DNA from: Dryas octopetala
Lineage: Eukaryota > Streptophyta > Magnoliopsida > Rosales > Rosaceae
Length of the DNA stretch: 64,000 nt
Reading direction: 5' to 3'
NCBI GenBank assembly: GCA_963921425.1
Contig: OY992836.1
Span: 2,495,825 to 2,559,824, forward strand
Shown here: one piece after another, positions 12,901-23,450 of the stretch
Layout of the letters: each line of letters starts with the position of its first letter
Numbering within the stretch: position 1 is the stretch's first letter
Notes under the pieces: model-generated
The model's input: the letters and a program-made list of their open reading frames with translations, nothing else
What the model was told of the DNA's origin: nothing
Database searches by the model: none
Program-made: the position numbers and the translations under genes

Positions 12901-14645
12901 GGCTCCATTTGCTTCTTTTTCTCATTTCTGCTTCATTTGACCTGAAAATACAAAAACAAGACAAGAAACACAAAATATCGAGTTCTAACACTCTAGGTTA
13001 AGGAATTAGGATCATAAAGTGATGCAAAATGCACACTCATCAACCTACAACTAACATGCAAGATAAAATAAATAACTACATAATTAAATTAAATAAAGTA
13101 AAACAGCAACAATAAATGAAATCCCAATTCATGCTTAACAAAGAAATCAGAAACACAAAGTTAACAAATTTAAAGGCATAAACTAAACGACTAAATTAAA
13201 TTGCATAAATCATTTAAAATCAGAACCATGCACTAAAAGAAATTCAACATCATAAATTAAATAAATTCAGAAACATAATCCAACAATAAAATAGAAAACT
13301 AGAAGAAAAATCAAGGGAAACAAGTGGGAGGGGCTGCGGCAAGACAAGGAAGAGATGCTCACGGCTATGGTGAGCTAGGGCTTGCGGCTTAGGGATGCTC
13401 TTCCTTGCAGCCACGCCACTCCTCTCTCTCTCTCAACCTTCGGCTAGCCCTCACAAGAACAAAACTCAAAACTGAAATTAAAATCCTAAAACAGAAAATA
13501 AACTAGGAGGCAAGGGAATTTTCGGCTGGAGTGTGTATCAGGTGTCTAGGGTTCTGAATTGATGGGATATATATAGAGGACAAATCCTTGAGAGGCAAGG
13601 AGAAGGTGACTTGCGGCAGTAGCTAGGGTTTGCTGCTCCTTGTAGCTTGCGGCATCAGCTAGGGTTTCTAGCTATGGGCTTGCGGCAAAGGCTTGGCCTT
13701 TTGGGCTTAAGTGGCGCATGCAAGTCAGCTAGGCCCTCCCTCCTTGCGCATGGGCTGCTGGGCTTGGACCTTGATGGTGCATTGGGCTCACATGTGTTGG
13801 GCTGAAGTGGCTTGCACAAGATGGGCTAGGGTTTCACTCCATGGGCTTCCACCTTGGGCTTGCATCTTGGGCTTGTGCATGGGCTTGCGCATAGGGCTTC
13901 TTGGCTGCTAGGGTTTGCATGGCATGCATGCGCATGCATGGGCTGCCACCTTGCTCCTTACACATACATCTTGGGCTGCTAGGGTTTGGCCCATGCATGT
14001 GCATGCATGGCCCATCTTGGGTTCGGCATCCCTTAGGCCCATGGGCCCTTGACTTTTGACTTCCCATTTTGCCCCTCATTTCCATTTGAATTCAAATTCA
14101 TTTCTTCCCTTTATTCATTTCCATGGATGTCCACCACCTTCTAGAAGCTTCTGGAACCTTGACTTTGTAGAATTGACTTTGACCAATATTTCCTAGTGCA
14201 ACTAGGATTCCTTGAAAATGAAGGATTCCTTATCCATTTCGACTCCTCGTAATGACCATATTGCCCCTGGGGTCTCCTCGTGTCATTAGGACTCCTTTCC
14301 CTAGTTGGGTTAGGTTTCCTAGTTCAACCAGGATTTCCTGTTTCAATCAGGATTTCTCATTTCTGGCTCCGCAATGATGGTTCTGGACTTGATGTTTCCT
14401 AGTGTGACTAGGAATCCTCATTTGACTAGGATTTCTGCACTTTTCCTGGTTTGACCAGGATTTCACTTGTTTTCCTGGTTTGACCAGGAAATGTCCCAAA
14501 AGGGCTCCATTTGCTTCTTTTTTCTCATTTCTGCTTCATTTGACCTGAAAACACAAAAACAAGACAAGAAACACAAAATATCGAGTTCTAACACTCTAGG
14601 TTAAGGAATTAGTATCATAAAGTGATGCAAAATGCACACTCATCA
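9942..14645 (-). mobile_element. Solo LTR, TGATG-related family, split by another LTR
   Basis: Reverse-oriented LTR starting tgttgaatgtg at 9942 and ending actcatca at 14645, with CCATC on both sides (9937-9941, 14646-14650). Its own sequence is 9942-10724 plus 13048-14645, about 2.38 kb. It is inserted in the + strand solo LTR and is itself cut by the LTR at 10725-13042. TATA-like tctatatatatccc (sense) lies near 13564-13578. The palindrome cluster lies around 14270-14490. Confidence 0.9.
10725..13042 (-). mobile_element. Solo LTR nested inside another solo LTR
   Basis: A 2318-bp reverse-oriented LTR, tttgaatgttttc... to ...actcatca, with target duplication ACCTA at 10720-10724 and 13043-13047. 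The interrupted host LTR reads attaatcgaccta before it and acctacaactaac after it, the normal continuation seen in other copies. TATA-like ctctataaatata is around 12038-12050. It is one of the youngest events in this part of the stack. Confidence 0.9.
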
Positions 14646-15105
14646 CCATCACGTCACTTGCAGCAGCCCATCCCATACAGCCATGCGCAAGCCATGCATC
14701 CCTAAAGCCCATCACGCCTACAAAGAGAAAGCCCAAGGAATCCTAACTGAAAAAGAAGTCAAAACCCTGGAAAATAGAGCGCCAATTTCGACATCAATTC
14801 TGTAATTCTCCAGAGAGAACCAGGTAGCATGCCATATATGGTTGGAAAGATACTAATATGTGATAAATTATACATGTTTTTATATCAAATTCTCTATGAT
14901 TTTGCGTTACATTCTCTATCAAATTCTCTATCAAGTCCTTGTTATTTGTGTTACATGCTTATGTTTTGTGTTTTATAGGTTTTATGAAGCAAAGGAGCAA
15001 AAAGAAAAGCAAGGGCGTGCTAAAGGGAGCTATAGACATTCAAACCTAATCAAGCCCAAGAGAAGTGGAAGACGTCATCAAGAAGCAAGCCAGAGGATTG
15101 ACACT

Positions 15106-17639
15106 TGTTGATGTGTTTTCTTAGAATAAAATAAACAATTACTTCATTCTAAGTTTACTCGCAAGTGCACGAATCGCATTAGTAGCAAAGCGTACAAGCA
15201 CGAGGTCGATCCCACAGGGAATGGTTAATATACAACAAATCAGTGTAAACAATCAATAGAATAACTAATGGGGGGTTTTGAAAGATGGAAACACACGCAC
15301 ACATCACCACACGCACACACACCTTATTCTATCTTGCAATGTCAAGTTTTCGGTCTCAAATCAGATAAGCATGCAATAACCATCCAAGGCTAATGACAGT
15401 TAATTTGAACACAACATATTAAAGTTTGACAGCTAAAAAGGTTTGGCTAGTTACTTTCTCGCCATTGTTCTCCTAATGCATAAACTAAGAGCTTCTTGGG
15501 CCTTCCTTAGCTAGTTAACCTACATGTTCCCTAGTTCAAGCTAGGGCAGCTGTTACCCATGCAGGAGTCATTAAGTTTTATGAGAACGTCAAACATGCAC
15601 AACATATAAGCTTTGACTATTTCCTTATAGAGGTCGCCCAACCCCACTACCAAGAATAATCCCTTATTCCCTTGTTACTTGTGGTTTAGTGTCTTTGACT
15701 ATTTCACAGCTAAACCTAACGGATAAACTAGATGCAATTACCCTAAGGTGGCCAGTCAAAGGATGCAAACAACTAGTGACGGGGGTTTTAATAGATAGTG
15801 GAAATTTAATATGTGCAAATATCAAACTAACAGACCAAGAGACGGATAAACGATTTGTTAAAGCATACGAATCCATTAATCAACCTACGACTAACATGCA
15901 AGATAGAATAACTAACCTACATAATTAAATAAAACAAATAAAAGAAATAAAACAGCAGCAAGTAAACAAAGTCCCAATTCATGATTGCAAAAGGAAATCA
16001 GAAACGCAACTTAAATGAACCTAGAAGCATAAACTAAACAACTACTCTAAAGTGCATCAATTAAATGAAATCAGAAACGCAAAATTAAAGAAACTAAAAG
16101 CATAAACAAATGGAAATCAGCAACATGAATTAAAAGCAATAAAGAGATAAAAAATCAGATTGCAAGATTAAATAACAACTAACTAAAATCAGAACCCAAA
16201 CTATAAACTAATTAAATTCAGAAACTTAAATTAAATAAAATCAGAAACCAATATCCAACATCAAATCTGAAATTAGAAGGAAAAAAAAAAGAAAACAAAA
16301 ATCAGAGGTGCAAGTGCATGGGGGCTGCGGCAAGGAGGGAGAAGAAGGAAGCACCAGCACAAGCAATTGGCTCACGGCAAGGTGAGCTTGGGCTTGCGGC
16401 AGCAGGTGATCCTCCCCTCTCAATGTCACGCCACCCTCTTTCTAAACCACTCTCTGAAATTGGCTCACCTTACAAGAATGAAAATCTGAAACTAAAAACC
16501 TAAATCAGCAAAATAAAACTAAGGGAGAGAGAAGAGAGAATTCGGCTGGAGGAGGAGAGAATGAATGAATGCCTCAAGTCTGAATAAGAGGGGGTTTAAA
16601 TAGGAGAAGCTTTCCTTGAGAGGCAAGGAAAAGCAAGTTGCGGCTGGCTAGGGTTAGCTCTCCTAGTGCCTTGCGTGTTCAGCTAGGGCTTGCTGGACTA
16701 GGCCCTTGCGTGTTGGGCTGCTTGGGTTTGGGCTTGAGTGGCTCACGCCTAGCCTAGCTAGGGTCCCTCCTTGGCGCATGGGCTGGTAGTCTTGGGCTTT
16801 GGACTTGCATGTTGGGCTTCCATGTTGGGCTTCAGTAGCTTGCACAAGATGGGCTAGGGTTTCACTCCATGGGCTTCCATCTTGGGCTTGTCACCTTTGG
16901 GCTTGCGCATGGCCTCTTCCTTGCTAGGGTTTGCATGGCATGCATGCGCATGCATGGGCTGCCATCTTCCTCCTTGCGTGTGGCTTTTGGGCTGCTAGGG
17001 TTTGGGCCCATGCATGTGCATGCATGGCCCACTTGGTTCGGCATCCCTAGGGCCCATGGGCCCTCCACTTTTGACTTCCCATTTTGCCCCTCATTTCCAT
17101 TTGAATTCAAATTCATTTCTTCCCTCCATTCATTTCCATGGATGTCCACCATCTTCTGGAAGCTTCTGGAACCTTGAAAAACATTTCCTGGTGCAACTAG
17201 GATTTCTTGGAAATGAGAGATTCCTTATCCATTTCGACTTCTCGTAATGACCATATTGCCCCTGGGGTCTCCTAGTGTCACTAGGACTCCTTTCCCTAGT
17301 TGGGTTAGGTTTCCTAGTTCAACCAGGAATTCCTGTTCGAATCAGGATTTCACATTTCTGGCTCCGCAATGATGGTTCTGGACTTGATGTTTCCTAGTGT
17401 GACTAGGAATCCTCATTTGACTAGGATTTCTGCACTTTTCCTGGTTTGACCAGGATTTCACTCGTTTTCCTGGTTTGACCAGGAATTGTCCCAAAATGGC
17501 TCCATTTGCTTCTTTTTCTCATTTATGCTTCATTTGACCTGAAAACACAAAAACAAGACAATAAACACAAAATAGCGAGTTCTAACACTCTAGGTTAAGG
17601 AATTAGTATCATAAAGTGATGCAAAATGCACACTCATCA
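15106..17639 (-). repeat. 3' LTR of the 15106-23450 element
   Basis: A 2534-bp LTR, TGATGAGTGTGC (sense start at 17639) to CAACA. U3 holds the palindrome cluster (17270-17485). Two telobox plus catgcatg pairs lie at 16925-16956 and 16996-17026. Minimal promoter ctatttaaacc is at 16593-16603. The conserved U5 block is at about 15155-15224. The sense-strand ORF at 16862-17152 (96 codons) recurs in young copies only and is not treated as a gene. Confidence 0.93.
16593..16603 (-). promoter_or_regulatory. TATA-like box of LTR
   Basis: Sense ctatttaaacc, at the place where the other LTR families have ctataaata. Sequence before it (higher coordinates) is rich in gene-like cis motifs, and sequence after it is the GA-rich leader. 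Confidence 0.5.
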
Positions 17640-17652
17640 CACCCCCAAACTT
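17640..17652 (-). other. Polypurine tract (plus-strand primer)
   Basis: Sense aagtttgggggtg directly abuts the 3' LTR start TGATGAG, the expected position for the polypurine primer of second-strand synthesis. The same 13-mer abuts the LTRs at 33214, 42822 and 55278. Confidence 0.85.
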
Positions 17653-18324
17653 AGATTTTGCTAGTCCTCGAGCAAATAAAGGAAAGAAAAGACTCAAAAC
17701 TGACTCCAACATCCCAACAACTGAATTCATGCGCACAACCATTAATCACATAAGAAAGCAAGGCATATAAATGGTATTCTTCAAATTCTAATAACATTTC
17801 AAATAACATACCTCGCTCCTCTATTATCATATAGGCCATCCTTGACACAAATCCAAGTATTAGACAAACAAAACTAAATCAATACATACATAATAGATTC
17901 AACTCCAATCCTCACTATGGCATACTCTCAATGATAAACACTCAAGAATTGGGTTGATATGTGCACTCAAAAGTATATGTGAGAGGAAATATGTAACAAA
18001 AGCAATTAGCTCACATATGTACATGAAATAAAGGCACATTTAGAAAGAAATACTGATCTCATGAAAGGAATACAAATGCTTGAAATAAAATCAATAACCA
18101 TAGGCTCCCTTCTTAAATAGACTCCACATAAGTATAATACACACCTCTTGAGATCAGCTAGGGCTTTAAATAGGGTTGTAATGAAGGCTTAGGCTAGGAT
18201 AGGGTATTGAAATGAAAAGGAAAACACAAAGGGCTAATTTCATGGAATTGCAAGCACCAATAGAACATTCTGAGGTACACTTTGCTTCTTTGCACTTCAT
18301 AGCTTACTTTGAACTCTTTTTGCT

Positions 18325-18360
<36 letters not shown>

Positions 18361-18533
18361 AAACCGTCCCATTTCTTTGATTTCTTTTCTTTTTCTTTTC
18401 TTTGGGTACGGCATACATACTTTTCTAACACTTTTTTGTAAAAGCTATGCATTTTCACTTCTTTTTCACCTCAATCAACATATAGACAACTTGCAACACC
18501 ATAAAAAGGGTAAAACGGATGAAAGGGGTGGTA

Positions 18534-18546
18534 CACCCCCAAACTT
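18534..18546 (-). other. Internal copy of the polypurine tract
   Basis: Exact repeat of the terminal 13-mer (sense aagtttgggggtg), about 0.9 kb inside the element. Equivalent sites lie at 56157-56169 and, with one difference, at 34135-34147 and 43720-43732. It could act as a second plus-strand start; function is inferred. Confidence 0.6.
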
Positions 18547-19394
18547 AGGGTTTGGTATGGGGTAACAAAGGAAACGGCTTAAAAGGCTCAAAATGGGTAA
18601 CTAAGGATAAAACATGTAATAGGTAGGCTTTCAGGCTATGGGGTACACAAACAGGGCCTAAATTCATTTCTCAAGAGTTATGCAAATACGGCATGCTTTG
18701 TGTACACAAGAAGAGAGTTCTAGCTCATTGATTCAAGATTATGCATATTCCAAGCAAATGACCAAATGAAAGACAATGAGATCAAAACAACGACTTATAT
18801 GACAATGATAGAATTAGAGTGGCGCGCAACACTCAAGAATTGAAGAACAGGGCTCAAAAGCTCACTTAGGTCATGCAAGTCTACTCTATTATGCATATAA
18901 TCATTAGTAATGCTAATCACAACCTAAATTCATATCAACAAGGCCAAATGACATAGAATTGCAAGATATGTTATGGAACACTATTAGAATGAAAAGAACA
19001 CCAAATATACACACAATACTAAAACATGCTCATAACAATCATGCACACTCAAATCAATTAGTTGGGGACTCAAAACGACCTGAAACAACCAAAATGACTC
19101 AAAAACTTTTTGTTTTTTTTTAAAACGATGTCGCACACTTCAAAAGAATCACATCCATCACTAAGGTGAATGAGATCTAATGAAAACGTGCATTTTGATG
19201 TGGGTTGTGACACCCTAAGTTTAAAAACAAAAGAAAAAGTTTTTTCCTAACCTAAAAACACCTAAAAACACTAAAAACGAAAATTTTTTCTTCTTTTTCT
19301 AAAAACGCTCAAAAACACTTAAAACACCCTAAACACTTGTTCTAACCTAAAAACACTAACAATTGACAATTGCCTTTCCCCCCACACTTAAATG

Positions 19395-19414
19395 ATACAT
19401 TGCCCTCAATGTAT
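19395..19414 (-). other. Conserved hairpin after the coding region
   Basis: Inverted repeat with 8-bp arms atacattg and caatgtat around a 4-nt loop, about 265 bp downstream of the Gag-protease stop in sense. The Athila equivalent at 34890-34909 has arms aaacattg and caatgttt, so both sides changed together. Confidence 0.7.
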
Positions 19415-19679
19415 ATGAAATAAATGCAAAAATGATCAAATTAAGCGAAACGGGAAATTGCAAACATCCAAAACCAAATAAACACACCAAAATGAAAAAT
19501 TGTCTCATGAAGCGAAATAAAGAAACTGTTTACTTGCATACGCAAGCGTGGACACTCCAAGGGTAGGCGCGGCCTCCTTGGTCCTCAATGACTTCTCCTC
19601 CATTATTTGAAACAAAAACTTGGGTTGCCTCCCAATAAGCGCTTGTTTTTCTGTCTTCAGCCTGACATTGCCATCTCCT

Positions 19680-20744
19680 TTACTTGCGTCCTTCCCTCTT
19701 CCTCTTGCCATTGCTGCTCTCGGCATTCCCTAGGATCGAACTGAGGAAGCTCTCCATCTCGGACTTCTCCTCTCCATAAAAAATGACCTCCTCGTTTTCT
19801 GGCATCTCGGAAGTGAGCACATACAGCTCTCGCTTGGTGTAGTACCGAATCGTCATGGTACTCTCCAATGCTTTGTACTCCATGTTAGAGGTGCACAAAA
19901 ATGGTCTCCCAAGAATAATAGAGACGTCGCCCGGAATTGTCGGCACATCTAGCACTATGAAATCAGAGGGGATTAGTAATTTACGACATTTAACCAAAAC
20001 ATCCACAAGCATACCACAAGCTTTTTGGGCTGAAGCGTTGGCGAAGCGAATGTCCACATCAAATGGTTGCAAATCAGCCTCCTTAAATCCAAGCCTCTCG
20101 AACACAACCAGCGGCATAACATTGATAGCTGAGCCATTGTCAACTAAGGCATTGGCGATCTTATGCTCCCCTATGCTGCATGGTATGACCAACGAGCCTG
20201 GATCCTTCTTCTTGCTTGGAAAAGATGCAAAGAGATAACCACAAATCTCCCTAGGAACGTTGTGACTATGCCCCTGCTCCTCAACCTTCTTCTCAATAGA
20301 CTTCAACTCCCTCATGGTTGCTGGAAATTTGGTGATGTCAATGTCCGGAATGAGGGGAATCACACGTGTATCAGCTTCCTCCTCAATCATTTCTGGATCC
20401 TCCTCTTCCTCACTATCCATGATCTCAATCACCTCCTTAGTCTTAATCACTCTAACTCTCTTTCTTGGAGTAGTCCTCAAAATAGCATTTACATGCTCCT
20501 CATTCTTCGGGTTGACGATGGACTGACTAGGCCACTTCCCCTTCGGTTGAGTGGGCAGCGAGGGTGCTGAAAAGTGACTCAAGGGCTGCGGCACATTCTC
20601 ATTTGCTTCAGCCATTTCGACGCTTCCAATATCCTCACTACTCGAATCTGATGCGCTAGGTAGAGGGCTGCCTTGAGATGTACCTAAAGTTTCCTTTTTG
20701 AGCCTCTCCAACCTTGCAACAAGTTCAAGGTTCATAAAATACAC
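19680..20744 (-). CDS. Gag/protease-type protein, short version
   Basis: One open frame of 354 codons, the only coding region of this element. The first part is acidic and serine-rich, ending near FSAPSLPTQP. The middle has a KRVRV basic patch and an acidic EEEEDPEM run. The C-terminal half is a retropepsin-like aspartic protease domain: GSLVIPCSIGEHKIANALVD leads into the active-site region at about residue 205, and the ILGRPF motif follows about 75 residues later. It ends with a lysine/arginine-rich tail. It closely matches the second half of the 714-codon protein at 57301-59445 but is shorter. No RT, RNase H or integrase follows. Start chosen at the first ATG (MYFMNLELVARL), in line with MCFMNPELVARL in the sister copy. 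Treated as a retroelement relic, not a host gene. Confidence 0.8.
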   Translation of the reverse strand: MYFMNLELVARLERLKKETLGTSQGSPLPSASDSSSEDIGSVEMAEANENVPQPLSHFSAPSLPTQPKGKWPSQSIVNPKNEEHVNAILRTTPRKRVRVIKTKEVIEIMDSEEEEDPEMIEEEADTRVIPLIPDIDITKFPATMRELKSIEKKVEEQGHSHNVPREICGYLFASFPSKKKDPGSLVIPCSIGEHKIANALVDNGSAINVMPLVVFERLGFKEADLQPFDVDIRFANASAQKACGMLVDVLVKCRKLLIPSDFIVLDVPTIPGDVSIILGRPFLCTSNMEYKALESTMTIRYYTKRELYVLTSEMPENEEVIFYGEEKSEMESFLSSILGNAESSNGKRKREGRK

Positions 20745-20895
20745 CTAATCAAGACCAAACACACAATCAGTAGAAAGACTGCTCCTAAAGGCATGGCATT
20801 TATTAAAAACTAAAAATTCACAAAAACTGAAATCTAGTTAATATAACCTAATTCTAATGACTAATTACACCAATTCATTGATATTAGACACCATT

Positions 20896-20912
20896 CCCCG
20901 GCAACGGCGCCA
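20896..20912 (-). other. Primer-binding site, tRNA-Asp
   Basis: Sense tggcgccgttgccgggg, a 17-nt perfect complement to the 3' end of plant tRNA-Asp (GTC), 6 nt inside the 5' LTR. tRNA-Asp priming is typical of the Athila group. Confidence 0.9.
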
Positions 20913-20918
20913 AAAACT

Positions 20919-23450
20919 TGTTGATGTGTTTTCTTAGAATAAAATAAACAATTACTTCATTCTAAGTTTACTCGCAAGTGCACGAATCGCATTAGTAGCA
21001 AAGCGTACAAGCACGAGGTCGATCCCACAGGGAATGGTTAATATACAACAAATCAGTGCAAACAATCAATAGAATAACTAATGGGGGGTTTTGAAAGATG
21101 GAAACACACGCACACATCACCACACGCACACACACCTTATTCTATCTTGCAATGTCAAGTTTTCGGTCTCAAATCAGATAAGCATGCAATAACCATCCAA
21201 GGCTAATGACAGTTAATTTGAACACAACATATTAAAGTTTGACAGCTAAAAAGGTTTGGCTAGTTACTTTCTCGCCATTGTTCTCCTAATGCATAAACTA
21301 AGAGCTTCTTGGGCCTTCCTTAGCTAGTTAACCTACATGTTCCCTAGTTCAAGCTAGGGCAGCTGTTACCCATGCAGGAGTCATTAAGTTTTATGAGAAC
21401 GTCAAACATGCACAACATATAAGCTTTGACTATTTCCTTATAGAGGTCGCCCAACCCCACTACCAAGAATAATCCCTTATTCCCTTGTTACTTGTGGTTT
21501 AGTGTCTTTGACTATTTCACAGCTAAACCTAACGGATAAACTAGATGCAATTACCCTAAGGTGGCCAGTCAAAGGATGCAAACAACTAGTGACGGGGGTT
21601 TTAATAGATAGTGGAAATTTAATATGTGCAAACATCAAACTAACAGACCAAGAGACGGATAAACGATTTGTTAAAGCATACGAATCCATTAATCAACCTA
21701 CGACTAACATGCAAGATAGAATAACTAACCTACATAATTAAATAAAACAAATAAAAGAAATAAAACAGCAGCAAGTAAACAAAGTCCCAATTCATGATTG
21801 CAAAAGGAAATCAGAAACGCAACTTAAATGAACCTAGAAGCATAAACTAAACAACTACTCTAAAGTGCATCAATTAAATGAAATCAGAAACGCAAAATTA
21901 AAGAAACTAAAAGCATAAACAAATGGAAATCAGCAACATGAATTAAAAGCAATAAAGAGATAAAAAATCAGATTGCAAGATTAAATAACAACTAACTAAA
22001 ATCAGAACCCAAACTATAAACTAATTAAATTCAGAAACTTAAATTAAATAAAATCAGAAACCAATATCCAACATCAAATCTGAAATTAGAAGGAAAAAAA
22101 AAGAAAACAAAAATCAGAGGTGCAAGTGCATGGGGGCTGCGGCAAGGAGGGAGAAGAAGGAAGCACCAGCACAAGCAATTGGCTCACGGCAAGGTGAGCT
22201 TGGGCTTGCGGCAGCAGGTGATCCTCCCCTCTCAATGTCACGCCACCCTCTTTCTAAACCACTCTCTGAAATTGGCTCACCTTACAAGAATGAAAATCTG
22301 AAACTAAAAACCTAAATCAGCAAAATAAAACTAAGGGAGAGAGAAGAGAGAATTCGGCTGGAGGAGGAGAGAATGAATGAATGCCTCAAGTCTGAATAAG
22401 AGGGGGTTTAAATAGGAGAAGCTTTCCTTGAGAGGCAAGGAAAAGCAAGTTGCGGCTGGTAGGGTTAGCTCTCCTAGTGCCTTGCGTGTTCAGCTAGGGC
22501 TTGCTGGACTAGGCCCTTGCGTGTTGGGCTGCTTGGGTTTGGGCTTGAGTAGCTCACGCCTAGCCTAGCTAGGGTCCCTCCTTGGCGCATGGGCTGGTAG
22601 TCTTGGGCTTTGGACTTGCATGTTGGGCTTCCATGTTGGGCTTCAGTAGCTTGCACAAGATGGGCTAGGGTTTCACTCCATGGGCTTCCATCTTGGGCTT
22701 GTCACCTTTGGGCTTGCGCATGGCCTCTTCCTTGCTAGGGTTTGCATGGCATGCATGCGCATGCATGGGCTGCCATCTTCCTCCTTGCGTGTGGCTTTTG
22801 GGCTGCTAGGGTTTGGGCCCATGCATGTGTATGCATGGCCCACTTGGTTCGGCATCCCTAGGGCCCATGGGCCCTCCACTTTTGACTTCCCATTTTGCCC
22901 CTCATTTCCATTTGAATTCAAATTCATTTCTTCCCTCCATTCATTTCCATGGATGTCCACCATCTTCTGGAAGCTTCTGGAACCTTGAAAAACATTTCCT
23001 GGTGCAACTAGGATTTCTTGGAAATGAGAGATTCCTTATCCATTTCGACTTCTCGTAATGACCATATTGCCCCTGGGGTCTCCTAGTGTCACTAGGACTC
23101 CTTTCCCTAGTTGGGTTAGGTTTCCTAGTTCAACCAGGAATTCCTGTTCGAATCAGGATTTCACATTTCTGGCTCCGCAATGATGGTTCTGGACTTGATG
23201 TTTCCTAGTGTGACTAGGAATCCTCATTTGACTAGGATTTCTGCACTTTTCCTGGTTTGACCAGGATTTCACTCGTTTTCCTGGTTTGACCAGGAATTGT
23301 CCCAAAATGGCTCCATTTGCTTCTTTTTCTCATTTATGCTTCATTTGACCTGAAAACACAAAAACAAGACAAGAAACACAAAATAGCGAGTTCTAACACT
23401 CTAGGTTAAGGAATTAGTATCATAAAGTGATGCAAAATGCACACTCATCA
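20919..23450 (-). repeat. 5' LTR of the 15106-23450 element
   Basis: A 2532-bp LTR nearly identical to 15106-17639. The TATA-like box (sense ctatttaaacc) is at 22405-22415. Sense transcription from here would run leftwards through the PBS and the Gag/protease frame. Its outer end abuts the second copy of ACACT. Confidence 0.93.

Larger units (their letters stand above)
17653..19679 (-). other. Non-coding 3' internal region of the 15106-23450 element
   Basis: About 2 kb without a believable coding region. It contains a second exact copy of the polypurine 13-mer (18534-18546), a sense poly(A) run of about 30 (18328-18359), low-complexity ctaaaaacac repeats (about 19240-19370) and a conserved hairpin (19395-19414). 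The same order of signals is found in the copy at 55279-57300 and, more diverged, in the Athila at 33215-35138. The region is therefore inherited, not random filler. Confidence 0.75.
15106..23450 (-). mobile_element. Complete non-autonomous Athila-related element, TGATG family
   Basis: An 8345-bp LTR element on the minus strand with target duplication ACACT at 15101-15105 and 23451-23455. Parts in sense order: 5' LTR 20919-23450, tRNA-Asp PBS 20896-20912, one Gag/protease-type frame 19680-20744, long non-coding 3' part 17640-19679, polypurine tract 17640-17652, 3' LTR 15106-17639. No RT, RNase H or integrase is present, so it cannot move on its own enzymes. The two LTRs show only about eight differences by eye in 2.53 kb. 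At the often-used plant rate of 1.3e-8 per site per year this suggests an age near 0.1 million years (inference). Confidence 0.93.

Noticed and set aside
16939-17026. catgcatgcgcatgcatg runs considered as Z-DNA or a microsatellite
   Set aside because: Runs are short and interrupted; the cis-motif reading (RY core) is more economical, though also unproven.
16862-17177. Overlapping 96- and 102-codon ORFs recurring in several LTRs (also 22673-22988, 54501-54816, 61360-61675)
   Set aside because: They recur because the LTRs are young copies of each other. They lie upstream of the TATA-like box, overlap on opposite strands and have repetitive composition.
19855-20570. Plus-strand ORFs of 127 and 135 codons
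   Set aside because: Antisense shadows of the minus-strand Gag/protease frame; the same shadows appear at 57476-58566.
20896-20912. Match to the 3' end of tRNA-Asp as a possible tRNA gene
   Set aside because: Only the 3' terminal 17 nt match and they sit 6 nt from an LTR: a primer-binding site. The same holds for 40511, 47661, 52738 and 59597.
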